Shown here: in pieces, positions 27,236 through 37,231 of the stretch
How positions within the stretch are numbered: position 1 is the first letter of the stretch
Layout of the letters: each line of letters opens with the position of its first letter
Made by a program: the position numbers and the translations under genes
Notes under the pieces: model-generated
Seen by the model: the letters and a program-made list of their open reading frames with translations, nothing else
The model's database searches: none
What the model was told of the DNA's origin: nothing
Source: Deltaproteobacteria bacterium
Lineage (GTDB): Bacteria > Myxococcota_A > Polyangia > GCA-2747355 > JADLHG01
Assembly (NCBI GenBank): GCA_020848905.1
Contig: JADLHG010000057.1
Span: forward strand, 106,719 to 170,718
DNA: 64,000 nucleotides
Reading direction: 5' to 3'

Positions 27236-27689
27236 GCGGATGGTCCTGGTCACGGTATGCGGCGCGCTCGCGGCCAGCGGCTGCGGGTCGTCGTCACGCA
27301 CGACGCCGCTAAGCGACGGGCGTAGCGCCGACGCCTCCGCCAGGGACCGAGGTGTCGCGGATGCGCCCGCCAAGGATCGAGACAGCGCCGACACGCTCGC
27401 CAGGGACCGAGGCAGCGCCGACGCGCGCGGCAAAGACAGGGGCACGGGCGACGCGCTCGTCTGCACCTTCGAGACCATGGGATGCAAGGGGAGCGAGGAT
27501 AAGCGCTCCTGGTGCTGCTGGTCGGACAAGCAACCCTACCCGTGCTGCCCTGGCGCTATCCATGGAATGGTGTGGTACGCCTGCAATCCGACCACGGGGA
27601 AGTGCTATTCCTTCTGCAGCGACTGCACGCCTCCCGGGTTCACCGTCAGGTGGGACGGCGGGCCCGCGTTCTTCGACGCGCAGCACTGA
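27222..27689 (+). CDS. Cys-rich lipoprotein with 11-residue repeats
   Basis: A 155-aa lipoprotein of no known family. The signal peptide ends in ALAASGC. Residues about 33-77 consist of about four copies of an 11-residue unit of the form SADxxAKDRGx, rich in Asp, Arg and Ala. The C-terminal third contains many Cys residues, including a CCW and an FCSDC, likely paired in disulfides. ATG 27222 is favoured because it gives the signal peptide an Arg-Arg n-region; it overlaps the protease gene by 14 bases. ATG 27240 is an alternative. The overlap suggests co-expression with the protease. Confidence 0.65.
   Translation: MTCARRMVLVTVCGALAASGCGSSSRTTPLSDGRSADASARDRGVADAPAKDRDSADTLARDRGSADARGKDRGTGDALVCTFETMGCKGSEDKRSWCCWSDKQPYPCCPGAIHGMVWYACNPTTGKCYSFCSDCTPPGFTVRWDGGPAFFDAQH
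27320..27455. repeat. Imperfect 33-bp coding repeats
   Basis: About four diverged 33-bp units encode the 11-residue SADxxAKDRG-type repeats of the lipoprotein. Copies differ at several bases but keep frame. Confidence 0.7.
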
Positions 27690-27698
27690 TCGCGAGTT

Positions 27699-28865
<1,167 letters not shown>

Positions 28866-28889
28866 GCTCGTCTCCTCTGCCGCGCCCCG

Positions 28890-31289
28890 TCAGTTCCGGA
28901 GGGGCTTGCCGTGCTGCAGCATGTGCTGCATGCGCTCCTGGCTCTTCTTCTCGCCGCAGAGGGAGAGGAAGGCCTCGCGCTCGAGGTCCAGGATCTGCTG
29001 CTGCGAGACCTTCACGCGCGGGCTCGTCTCCCCGCCGCAAAGGACCCAGCCCAGCTTGGAGGCCATGAGGTATTCGTGGTCGGTGATCTGCTTGCCTTGG
29101 CGCATGTTGTCAGCGAACCAGCGAATGGTCGCCGCGCCGCTCGGGCCGGGGAGCCTGAGCTTTAGCGGGCGCGGCCGCCTGTAGCCGGCGCGCGCCAGCC
29201 CGAGCACGGTCTGCTTCGCGTCGTGGAGGAGGAGGTCCCGGTTCAGCGTCACGCCGTCCGTCGGACGCAGCAGGCCGAGGCGCCGCGCCTCCTCGGCGCC
29301 GACGGAGACCTTGGCCATGCCGATCACCTCGAAGGCGCGCCGCACGAAGGGCATGACGTCGAACCCCGGGTCGTCGGGCACGTTCGCGAGGCACCGTTCG
29401 AGCATGGCGAGCGTGCCGCCGCCGCCGGGGATGAGCCCCACGCCGAACTCGACGAGTCCCATGTAGAGCTCGGCGTGAGCGCGCACCGCGTCGGCGCCCA
29501 TCACCATCTCCGCGCCGCCGCCCAGGGCCAGGCCGGCCGGAGCGGCCACCACCGGGACGTCCGAGTAGCGCAGCCGCAGCGTCGCGTGCTGGAAGGAGGA
29601 GATCATCTTTTCCAGCTCGCCCCAGGCCCCTTGCTGGATGGCCATCAGGACGGCGAACAGGTTGGCGCCCGCGGAGAAGGCCTCCTTGTGGTCGTTGCCG
29701 AGGACCAGGCCGGTCCAGCCCTCCTCCTCGGCCAGCGCCACGGACTGATCCAGCATCGCGATCACGTCGCTGTCCACGGCGTTCATCTTGGTGTGGAAGG
29801 CGAGGAGCAGCACGCCGTCCCCGAGGTCGTAGAGCGTGGATCCGGCGTTCTGCTTCACGACCTGCTGCGCGTCGGCCAGCGCCGGGAGGCGCACGGCGCG
29901 CGGGTCCTCCGGCACGTCGCGATAGCTCTCGCGGGATAGATCGAAGAAGGTCGGTCGCCCGGCCGTCCCCCCGTAGAAGCCGGTCGCCCCCCGCTCCAGC
30001 ATGCGCGGCACGACGTCGGGCACCGCGATCCCCTCGTCGGACATGCGCGAGAGGCTCTCCTGGACGCCGATCGCGTCCCAGGTCTCGAAGGGGCCGAGTT
30101 CCCACGCGAAGCCCCAGCGCATGGCGTTGTCGATGTTCACCACGTCGTCGGCGATCTCGCCGAGGCGGCGCGCCGAGTACGCGGCGACGCGAGCGGTGAC
30201 CTCCCAGGCCAGCCGGGCCAGGCGGTCCTGACCGTGGACGAGGGCGCGGATCCGGGGCCCCGGCTGCTCGATTCCGCGGGCCGCGCCGATCGAATCCGCG
30301 CGGACCTTCTGCTGGGGCCGGTACTCCATGGTCCGCAGGTCGAGGGCCAGGATCTGGTCCCCCTCCTTCTTGTAGAAGCCGCCCTTGGTCTTCTGCCCGA
30401 GCCATCCCCGCTGGACCATCTCGCGCAGGAAGTCGGGGAGCCGGAATACCTCGCGCTCCTCGTCCCCGGGGAGGTTCTCGTAGCAGTTGTTGGCCACGTG
30501 GACCAGCGTGTCGAGCCCCACTAGGTCCGCGGTGCGGAAGATCGCGCTCTTCGGGCGACCGCTGACGGGGCCGAAGAGGGCGTCGATCTCCTCGACGGAG
30601 AAACCCTCGCGGACCATGGCGTGCAGCGTGTAGAGCATGCCGTAGGTCCCGATGCGGTTCGCCACGAAGTTGGGGGTGTCCTTGCCGTAGACGATCCCCT
30701 TGCCCAGCACGTCGCTGCCGAAGCGGGCGAACGCGTCGAAGACGGGCCGGTCGGTCCCTTCGCCGGCCACGAGCTCGAGCAGGCGCATGTAGCGCACCGG
30801 GTTGAAGAAGTGCGTCACGAAGAAGTGGCGCACGAAACTCTCGGAGCGCCCGGCGACCATCTCGGCGATCTTGAGCCCCGAGGTGTTCGACGTGACGATG
30901 GTGCGTTCGCCCCGCACCGCGTCCACCCGTGCGAAGAGCTTGCGCTTGATCTCCAGGTTCTCGGTGACGGCCTCCACGACCCAGTCGCAGCGGGCGAGGG
31001 AATGAAGGTGATCCTCGAAGTTCCCGGGGGTGACGAGCGCGGCGTCGTCGGGGTCGAAGAAGAGCGGTGGCCTCGCGTGGAGGGTCCGCTGGAGGTTCGC
31101 GATGGCGAAGCGGTTGCGATGGCGCGGGTCTGCGCGGCCGATGCCGCGCGCGAGCTCCTCGGGTGTCGGCTCCGGGGGGAGAATGTCGAGGAGCAGGGTC
31201 TCCACGCCCATCCCGGCGAGGTGTGCGGCGATCCCGCTTCCCATCACGCCCGACCCCAGGACGGCTGCGCGTCGGATTCTGCGGGGCAT
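28890..31289 (-). CDS. fadN: 3-hydroxyacyl-CoA dehydrogenase / enoyl-CoA hydratase (FadN type)
   Basis: A 799-aa bifunctional beta-oxidation enzyme. The NAD-binding hydroxyacyl-CoA dehydrogenase is first (VLGSGVMGSGIAAHLAGMG at about 9-27, then SNTSGLKI and the HFFNPVRYM block). The enoyl-CoA hydratase/crotonase domain is C-terminal (FSAGANLF, LALGGGAEMVMGAD, PGGGGTL). This order is the reverse of E. coli FadB and matches Bacillus FadN. ATG 31289 has an AAGGAGA ribosome-binding site. With fadA it forms a two-gene operon. The symbol is by analogy. Confidence 0.9.
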   Translation of the reverse strand: MPRRIRRAAVLGSGVMGSGIAAHLAGMGVETLLLDILPPEPTPEELARGIGRADPRHRNRFAIANLQRTLHARPPLFFDPDDAALVTPGNFEDHLHSLARCDWVVEAVTENLEIKRKLFARVDAVRGERTIVTSNTSGLKIAEMVAGRSESFVRHFFVTHFFNPVRYMRLLELVAGEGTDRPVFDAFARFGSDVLGKGIVYGKDTPNFVANRIGTYGMLYTLHAMVREGFSVEEIDALFGPVSGRPKSAIFRTADLVGLDTLVHVANNCYENLPGDEEREVFRLPDFLREMVQRGWLGQKTKGGFYKKEGDQILALDLRTMEYRPQQKVRADSIGAARGIEQPGPRIRALVHGQDRLARLAWEVTARVAAYSARRLGEIADDVVNIDNAMRWGFAWELGPFETWDAIGVQESLSRMSDEGIAVPDVVPRMLERGATGFYGGTAGRPTFFDLSRESYRDVPEDPRAVRLPALADAQQVVKQNAGSTLYDLGDGVLLLAFHTKMNAVDSDVIAMLDQSVALAEEEGWTGLVLGNDHKEAFSAGANLFAVLMAIQQGAWGELEKMISSFQHATLRLRYSDVPVVAAPAGLALGGGAEMVMGADAVRAHAELYMGLVEFGVGLIPGGGGTLAMLERCLANVPDDPGFDVMPFVRRAFEVIGMAKVSVGAEEARRLGLLRPTDGVTLNRDLLLHDAKQTVLGLARAGYRRPRPLKLRLPGPSGAATIRWFADNMRQGKQITDHEYLMASKLGWVLCGGETSPRVKVSQQQILDLEREAFLSLCGEKKSQERMQHMLQHGKPLRN

Positions 31290-31389
31290 CTCGTCTCCTT
31301 GGCGATCTGGTTGCGTCCCAGCCTCGGCCGAGATGGTTGCCATGTCAATACGGCTGGGAGTACCCTTGCGGGCACCTTCGCGTCGGGAC

Positions 31390-32355
31390 ATGTCGAACAG
31401 CACCATCTATCCGATGACCTTCGCCCCGCTCCTCAAGGAGCTCGTGTGGGGCGGGGACAAGCTGGGCCGCCTCCTCGGCAAGGGCGCTCCGACGAGCCGC
31501 CCGATCGGCGAGTCGTGGGAGCTCGTCGACCTGCCGAGCGACCAGAGTGTGGTGGCCTCCGGTCTGCGCGCGGGCACGAGCCTGCACGAACTTCTCGCGC
31601 ACGACGCGGTCTCCGTGCTCGGGCCCGTGGGACTCGATGGGGGGCGATTCCCGCTGCTCGTGAAGTACATCGATGCGGCGCAGACCCTGTCGGTGCAGGT
31701 CCATCCGGACGAGACCGCCGCGACGGCGCTCGGCGGGCGGCCGAAGAACGAGGTCTGGTACGTGCTCCACGCCGAGCCGGGGGCGCGCCTCTATCTCGGA
31801 CTGCGGCCGGGGACGACCCGCGAGACCTTCGAGCGCGCGCTGGCCGAGGGGAGCGTCGAGGGACTGCTGCAGGAGATCCCCGCGGCGGCGGGGCAGATGG
31901 TGCACGTGAGCCCGGGCACCGTTCACGCGATCGGCGCGGGGATCTTGCTCGCGGAGGTGCAGCAGCCCTCGGACACGACCTACCGCGTGTACGACTGGGG
32001 GCGCGTGGGCCTCGACGGGAAGCCGCGCCCGCTGCACGTGGACCAGGCCCTGACGTGCATCGGCTGGGGAAACCCGGCGCGCGTTCGCCTGCCGAACGCG
32101 GGCGAACGGCTGGATGCCGGGCACTTCTTCGCCACGATCCACGCCCTCGTGGGCGGCGAGCAGCTGCGCTTGCCAGGCCAGGGTCCTCTCGTGCTCGTGG
32201 GGCTCGACGGAGAGGCCGAGGCGCGGTGGGGAGGCGCCGAGCCGATCCGCCTCGTCCTCGGGCAGGTGGCGCTGGTGCCGCACGCCTGTCGCGACGCCAT
32301 CGTCGTCGGGAAGAAGGGCGCGCGCCTGCTGGCGGTGACCTTCCCGGTGCACTGA
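31390..32355 (+). CDS. manA: Mannose-6-phosphate isomerase, class I
   Basis: A 321-aa zinc isomerase interconverting mannose-6-phosphate and fructose-6-phosphate. Zinc-site motifs are visible: LSVQVHPDE, KNEVWYVL, and GTVHAIGAGILLAEVQQPSD, followed by TYRVYDWGR. The N-terminal WGG start region (ELVWGGDKLG) fits the family. The ATG at 31390 is used; ATG 31414 is possible but has no ribosome-binding site. It is divergent from fadN across 100 bases and ends 15 bases from the helicase-like gene. Confidence 0.93.
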   Translation: MSNSTIYPMTFAPLLKELVWGGDKLGRLLGKGAPTSRPIGESWELVDLPSDQSVVASGLRAGTSLHELLAHDAVSVLGPVGLDGGRFPLLVKYIDAAQTLSVQVHPDETAATALGGRPKNEVWYVLHAEPGARLYLGLRPGTTRETFERALAEGSVEGLLQEIPAAAGQMVHVSPGTVHAIGAGILLAEVQQPSDTTYRVYDWGRVGLDGKPRPLHVDQALTCIGWGNPARVRLPNAGERLDAGHFFATIHALVGGEQLRLPGQGPLVLVGLDGEAEARWGGAEPIRLVLGQVALVPHACRDAIVVGKKGARLLAVTFPVH

Positions 32356-32370
32356 CCGCGTCAGGGCTCT

Positions 32371-33810
32371 TTACTTCGTCTTGCCCTTGTCCGCCTCGAG
32401 CCCGAGTTCGAGCTGCGCGGCCTTGGTCTGCGCCTGGTCGTCGGCGCGGCGGAGCTGGGCCACCACCTGGGCGCGCTTTTCGAACCCGCGGTGGAGCGGT
32501 GCGATGCGCTCGTCGTCGTAGTCGTAGAGCACCGCGTCCAGCTTGTTCGGCGAGGGCTGAAGCAGGCAGCGGAGCACCTGCTCGAGCTTGCGCATGTACG
32601 AGAACGGGAAGGTCAGAAAGAGGCGGCGGGCCTCCGGCGCGCGGACCGACTCGGCGGCGATCTGGCCGGTGGCCATCAGCACCTGAACCTCGCCGCGGCG
32701 GAAGCGCTCGATGGTGCGCTGCCGGTCGGCGGGCCGCATCGCGCTGGTCAGGAGCTCGACGCGCACGCCCGGCGGAACGCGATTCGCGAGCTGCTCCAGG
32801 TGATCGCGTCGCTCGGACAGGACGAGGCAAGGATGCCCGGCGCCCGTCTCGCGGGCGATGTCCTCGGAGATCTGGCGGTTGCGCTCTTCGTCCTGAGCCA
32901 GCGCCGCGAGCAGCGCCTGGTAGTGCTCTCTCCCCTCGTAGGGGAAGGCGAAGCTCGTCGCCTGGAAGCGCGTGTTGAAGGGGACCGAGCGCCCGGCCGT
33001 GCTGACGTGGATCTGATGGATGACGCCGCCGAGGCTCAGGTAGAGCGAGTCGTGGAGGCCATCGGCACGGGTGGACGAGCCGGCCAGGCCGAGCAGGTAC
33101 CGCGCGCCGACCGCACGGACCACGCGCATCAGCACGACGGGGTCCACCACGTCGAGCGCGTCGAAGAGGACCATGCCGTAGCCGTCGCGCAGGTCTGCCG
33201 CCGAAAGGCGCGCCACCGCCTCGTAGGTGCCGACGACGACGCGTGCGGCCGGGCGGGCCTCGCCCAGCGTCGCGAGGTTCGGCGCTCCGAGCTGCAGGCG
33301 CGCGCCGAGCTCGGCGGCCCAAAGGTCGCGGATGCGCGCGTCCTCGGCCAGCACGAGCGTGCGTTGCTGACGGCGAGCGACCAGCTCCGCGGCCAGGGTG
33401 ACGCGATCGGCGCTGCGCGGCGCCACGAGGACGCCGGAGTCGTGGAGCAGGAGCCGTCTGAGAGCGCTCTGGTCGGCTTCGGTGAGGGTCTGTCTCGCCC
33501 GGACGGCGGGGCAGGCCACCATCGTGCGACGATCCACCACGGAATAGGGCACGCCGTGCCGCCGGCAGGTCTCGGTGACGCGAGGGAGCATCCCCTGCGG
33601 CATGAGGTGCTGGCCGTCGCGGGTCTGCAGGAGATTCAGCAGGGCCCGCTCGCCGCCGTCGTGCTGCAGCAAGCGTCCGCTCTCGGCCTGGCGCAGCTGG
33701 CGCCGGAGCGCGTCGACGACCCGCCTCGGCGTGACCTCGCTGGCCACGTGGACGTCGGTGTCGACGAGAATCTCGAGCGGCTGTGGATCGGCCAATGCTG
33801 CTCTCGCCAT
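32371..33810 (-). CDS. Helicase-like protein with degenerate ATPase motifs
   Basis: A 479-aa protein whose layout matches DEAD/DEAH restriction-type SF2 helicases. A helicase-family N-terminal region (about 1-105) is followed by two RecA-like halves. The key motifs are lost: Walker A reads APRSADRV (about 130-137) instead of PPGxGKT, Walker B reads FDALD (216-220) instead of DExH, motif III reads LAGSSTRADG instead of TATPxRxDG, and motif VI reads LEQVLRCLL instead of QxxGRxxR. The reading frame is intact, so this looks like a maintained but non-hydrolysing protein. Function unknown. Confidence 0.75.
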   Translation of the reverse strand: MARAALADPQPLEILVDTDVHVASEVTPRRVVDALRRQLRQAESGRLLQHDGGERALLNLLQTRDGQHLMPQGMLPRVTETCRRHGVPYSVVDRRTMVACPAVRARQTLTEADQSALRRLLLHDSGVLVAPRSADRVTLAAELVARRQQRTLVLAEDARIRDLWAAELGARLQLGAPNLATLGEARPAARVVVGTYEAVARLSAADLRDGYGMVLFDALDVVDPVVLMRVVRAVGARYLLGLAGSSTRADGLHDSLYLSLGGVIHQIHVSTAGRSVPFNTRFQATSFAFPYEGREHYQALLAALAQDEERNRQISEDIARETGAGHPCLVLSERRDHLEQLANRVPPGVRVELLTSAMRPADRQRTIERFRRGEVQVLMATGQIAAESVRAPEARRLFLTFPFSYMRKLEQVLRCLLQPSPNKLDAVLYDYDDERIAPLHRGFEKRAQVVAQLRRADDQAQTKAAQLELGLEADKGKTK

Positions 33811-34138
33811 GCCGTGAGCCCTACCGCGCAGCCCGCGGAGCGAGGCGCTCTCGCTGTGCGTACCGCGCCGGCTCGTCGAGTGTCGGTCCCACCATATCGA
33901 AGCTATCTCGCCGCGGCCAATTTCTCGACCACTGCTCGTCTTTCCCGAGGCGCAGCGTCGGGGAGAAGGGCGCGGGATGCGGAGCGCGGGAGGTTACGTC
34001 GACGGTCGGCAAGCGATGCGAAACATATCGGACCGCCCCGACGGTGTAAAGGGGGAGCGCGACCTGGAGCGGCCCATTCTCGTCGAGAAGCTCGCCGCGC
34101 GCGGGGCGCAGCGATCCGCCGCACCGCGATGGCCTGAC
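33811..34138. other. 328-base gap without a supported gene
   Basis: Lies between the helicase-like gene start and the patatin gene stop, both minus strand. Short open frames exist on both strands but lack family features or good ribosome-binding sites. No clear terminator or promoter was seen. It probably carries the promoter of the helicase-like gene. Confidence 0.4.
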
Positions 34139-35668
34139 TCAGGTCATGCGCTGGTGCAGTCCCCTCAGTCGCGGGTGGCGCTGCAGGCGAAAACCGTGGT
34201 GCGCGAAGATCCCCTCGAGCTTCTCGAAGTCGCGCTGGATCCGCCGCACCGCGCAGCGGTAGGCCATGTTCAGGATCTCGGTGCGGATGTTGTACTTCAT
34301 CGGGGATCCGCTCATGAGCCGCATGTCGTCCTCCTCGGGCTTGAAGAGGAGGAAATCGACCTGCGGGTAGCTGTCCACGGCGTTCTGGTAGGCGTGGAAG
34401 AAGCGGGTGTGGATCACGGCCTTGAGCGCCTGCAACCCGCCGAAGACCCCGCCCTTCTTCGCCACGTAGCCGGGCACGTCGGTACGCACCGGGACGAGCG
34501 GATCCACCACGATGACGAGCTTGGCCCCTCGCTCCACCGCCAGGTGGAAGTTGGAGGTGCGCGTGTACTGCCCATCGACGAAGTACCGGCCCCGGATCTG
34601 CACCGGATCGAAGAACGGGGTGAGGGCCGCCGAGGCGCGCACAGCCGTGGAGATCGGCACGTCCTGCCACTGCCCCTTGCCGAACACGACGTGCGCCGAG
34701 GTGTCCTGGTCGGTCGCACCGATGTAGAGCTCGCGCTTGAGCTGGCGGAAGTCGTCGGTCCGGCCGGGCTGCACGAGCTGCTCCCGGATGAAGCGCTCCA
34801 GGGAGTCGCCGCTGAAGAATCCCATCGGGACGGTCTTCAGCACGGCCGATACGAGCTCGCTCCAGCTCCGGATCGGCAGGCTCTTCGCGAGCAGCCAGGC
34901 CCGGGAGGCGTACTCCTTGAAGTGCGGGTCGTAGATCACCGATGGCCGCACGGCCTGAACGGTGCTGTCGGCGTTCGGATCGGTGATGGCGGCCGCCACC
35001 TCCTCGGGCTCGGCGCCGTTGGCGATGAAGGCGGCCAGGATCGCCCCGGCGCTGATCCCGCAGTAGATGTTGGCGTCGGTCACCGAGCGGCTCTGGAGGT
35101 GGGCGTTCAGCGCCATGAGCACGCCCACCTCGAAGATGAAGCCCTCGACCCCGCCACCGGCCAGGCAGATCGCGGCCTTGCCAGGGTGCGGATCGGTGAG
35201 GCGCTCCACCAGATCGAGCAGGGCGCCGCCGAAGGGCTCGACGACGAAGCCGCCGATGTGGAGGCGGCCGAGCTCGAAGGCTCGGAGCGGAAGGTCCTCG
35301 TCCGGCTCGAGCACGGCGATCACCCGGGAGAGCGGGAAGCGCCGGTCGGGGTCCGCTGTGTAGTGGAGCTTCTCCGTCAGCTCCTGCGCGAAGGTGCCGC
35401 TGCGTTCCTCGCGCGGCGCCTCGGGGAGGCGTCGACTGTCCACGACCAGGAAGCTGTAGTAGTGCTCGCGAGCCCGCGCGAAGGCCTCGTCTCCGACGGG
35501 AAGGACGTGGAGCTGCACGGTCCGCCGTGCGGAGGGGAGGACGAGCCAGTCGGCCCCGCGGACCCCTCGCTGGGGCTTCGCGCCCGCCTCGTCGAGCTCG
35601 CGGCGTATCCGGCCGAGGAGCTCCTCGGGCGCGAGGTAGAGGATGTCACTGACGGGCTTCATCGTCAT
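34139..35668 (-). CDS. Patatin-like phospholipase family protein
   Basis: A 509-aa predicted lipid acyl hydrolase. The patatin core begins near residue 165: oxyanion-type CLAGGGVEGFIFEVG, nucleophile elbow YCGISAGAI (GxSxG), and the catalytic Asp in FVDGQY (DG-Q rather than DG-G/A). The N-terminal 160 residues are not recognised. It lies upstream of the helicase-like gene on the same strand with a 328-base gap, so it is probably transcribed alone. ATG 35662 is an equally good start. Whether it is secreted cannot be told; there is no signal peptide. Confidence 0.85.
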   Translation of the reverse strand: MTMKPVSDILYLAPEELLGRIRRELDEAGAKPQRGVRGADWLVLPSARRTVQLHVLPVGDEAFARAREHYYSFLVVDSRRLPEAPREERSGTFAQELTEKLHYTADPDRRFPLSRVIAVLEPDEDLPLRAFELGRLHIGGFVVEPFGGALLDLVERLTDPHPGKAAICLAGGGVEGFIFEVGVLMALNAHLQSRSVTDANIYCGISAGAILAAFIANGAEPEEVAAAITDPNADSTVQAVRPSVIYDPHFKEYASRAWLLAKSLPIRSWSELVSAVLKTVPMGFFSGDSLERFIREQLVQPGRTDDFRQLKRELYIGATDQDTSAHVVFGKGQWQDVPISTAVRASAALTPFFDPVQIRGRYFVDGQYTRTSNFHLAVERGAKLVIVVDPLVPVRTDVPGYVAKKGGVFGGLQALKAVIHTRFFHAYQNAVDSYPQVDFLLFKPEEDDMRLMSGSPMKYNIRTEILNMAYRCAVRRIQRDFEKLEGIFAHHGFRLQRHPRLRGLHQRMT

Positions 35669-35774
35669 GGGTCACGTCCGTCGCTACGCGCGAGCGGGAA
35701 AGCCATACTACGTTTCTTCGACGCTGTGGTAGGTGCGCGCGGGGTCGGCGAGGGGGGGCCACCGCACGGCCGGG

Positions 35775-37133
35775 TCAGGACGACTCGGCCGGCAACTCCT
35801 CCGGCGACGGCTGCCGCGGCGCGATCTCCAGGGTGAAGGGGGGCAGGGGCATGGCGAGGAAGAAGCCCTGCACGAAGTGGCAGCCCAGCTCGCGGAGGGT
35901 GTCGAGCTCGGCGCGCGTCTCGACCCCCTCGGCGATGACCTGCGTTCCGGCCTCGACGGCGAAGGCCACCATGTTGCGCAGCAGGTTGCGCCGAATGGGG
36001 CTCTGGTCGATCCCGCGGATGAGGGTCATGTCGAACTTGATGAAGTCGGGGTTGAGCTCCGCGACCGAGGAGAGCGCCGCGTAGCCGCTCCCCAGGTCGT
36101 CCACTGCGATGCGCACGCCGCTGCTCCGGAGGACGTCCATGTTGCGCCGGAAGTGCTCGAAGTCGGTGATCGTGGCCCGCTCGGTCACCTCGAGCACCAG
36201 GTTGGCCGCGTGCTCGACGATGAACGGCTCCGGCCGGAGGAGCTCGGGGTCATTGAAGTCGAGCGGGTGCAGGTTCACGAAGAGGAGCGACCCGTCGGGC
36301 ATCGAGGTCACCGAATCGACCGCCATCTTGCGCAAGAGCCGCGAGAGAGGCCAGATGCGGCCCGCCTGCTCGGCCACGCTGAAGAGGACGTGCGGATTGC
36401 GCAGCTCCGGCTGCGTGCAGCGCACGAGGGCCTCGTAGGCGAAGATCGAGTGGTCGTGAATGTTCACGATCGGCTGGTACACCATGTTGAAGGAGCGGTT
36501 GGCGATCGCGCGGTCGAGCACGCGCGTCTGGACGGCCAGCTTCTGCCGGCCCACGTCGGTGGCCTCGGTTTGCGCCCGCTGGATGCCGCGGAAGAGCTGC
36601 CGCTCCGGGTGGATCTTGGCGTAGGGCGTGACCCGCGAGATCCCGACGTAGACCTGGTGGATCGTCGCGAGCTCCTCGTCCATGGCCTGCAGGTGCCGGA
36701 GCATGCCTTCCCCGAGGCGGCTCGGGATCTCGGCGTCGTTCTCGCGCTGGGGGATGAGCAGCACGTAGTCGTCGGCGAAGCTGCGCAGGACGGCGCAGTG
36801 GCCGCGCTCGCGCTCCAGGTCGCGGGCCACGCGGCCGAGGTAGTTGGCGAGGAGTCCGGCGTAGGCGCCGAGCGTTTCCCAGCCGAAGCGCTCCTCGATG
36901 ATCTGCGTGGAAGGAAGGTGGACGTAGAGGATCGTGGCTCCCGCGGCATCCTCGGCCAACGGGCGAAGCTCGTTGTGCAGGCTGGTCAGCGAGGGGAAAC
37001 CCGTGACGAGGTCGATGACGCGCGCCGGAACGTCCAGCGTCGACGAGGACGGGCCCGCGATGAGGCTCGTGTCGCCGAGGCGTCGAGAGACGGTCGAGGG
37101 GATCCGTGGATGGCTATCCCCTTTGCCTCGCAT
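35775..37133 (-). CDS. EAL-domain c-di-GMP phosphodiesterase with degenerate GGDEF domain
   Basis: A 452-aa cytoplasmic protein. A GGDEF-like domain (about 40-190) has lost its signature: SFADDYVLL stands where GGDEF would be. The EAL domain (about 200-440) keeps its catalytic residues: YEALVR, FVNLHP, LEVTER, AVDDLGSGYA, IKFDM, and AEGVET. It should therefore hydrolyse c-di-GMP, with the GGDEF part perhaps acting as a GTP sensor. The ATG at 37133 was chosen because upstream residues look non-coding. It is on the opposite side of a 98-base gap from the Ogt-AlkA gene. Confidence 0.88.
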   Translation of the reverse strand: MRGKGDSHPRIPSTVSRRLGDTSLIAGPSSSTLDVPARVIDLVTGFPSLTSLHNELRPLAEDAAGATILYVHLPSTQIIEERFGWETLGAYAGLLANYLGRVARDLERERGHCAVLRSFADDYVLLIPQRENDAEIPSRLGEGMLRHLQAMDEELATIHQVYVGISRVTPYAKIHPERQLFRGIQRAQTEATDVGRQKLAVQTRVLDRAIANRSFNMVYQPIVNIHDHSIFAYEALVRCTQPELRNPHVLFSVAEQAGRIWPLSRLLRKMAVDSVTSMPDGSLLFVNLHPLDFNDPELLRPEPFIVEHAANLVLEVTERATITDFEHFRRNMDVLRSSGVRIAVDDLGSGYAALSSVAELNPDFIKFDMTLIRGIDQSPIRRNLLRNMVAFAVEAGTQVIAEGVETRAELDTLRELGCHFVQGFFLAMPLPPFTLEIAPRQPSPEELPAESS

Positions 37134-37231
37134 GGTGTGACCCCGCCCCCTCCGGTTGGTCGCGTCAGGATAGCTCGCGTCATCGACGATTGGCAACGCC
37201 TGCGGCGTGCAGCGGCGCGTTGACGGACGGG

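Noticed and set aside
33977..35836. Plus-strand open frame of 619 codons over the patatin gene
   Set aside because: The minus strand encodes GxSxG and DG motifs of a patatin in order; the plus frame has no domain.
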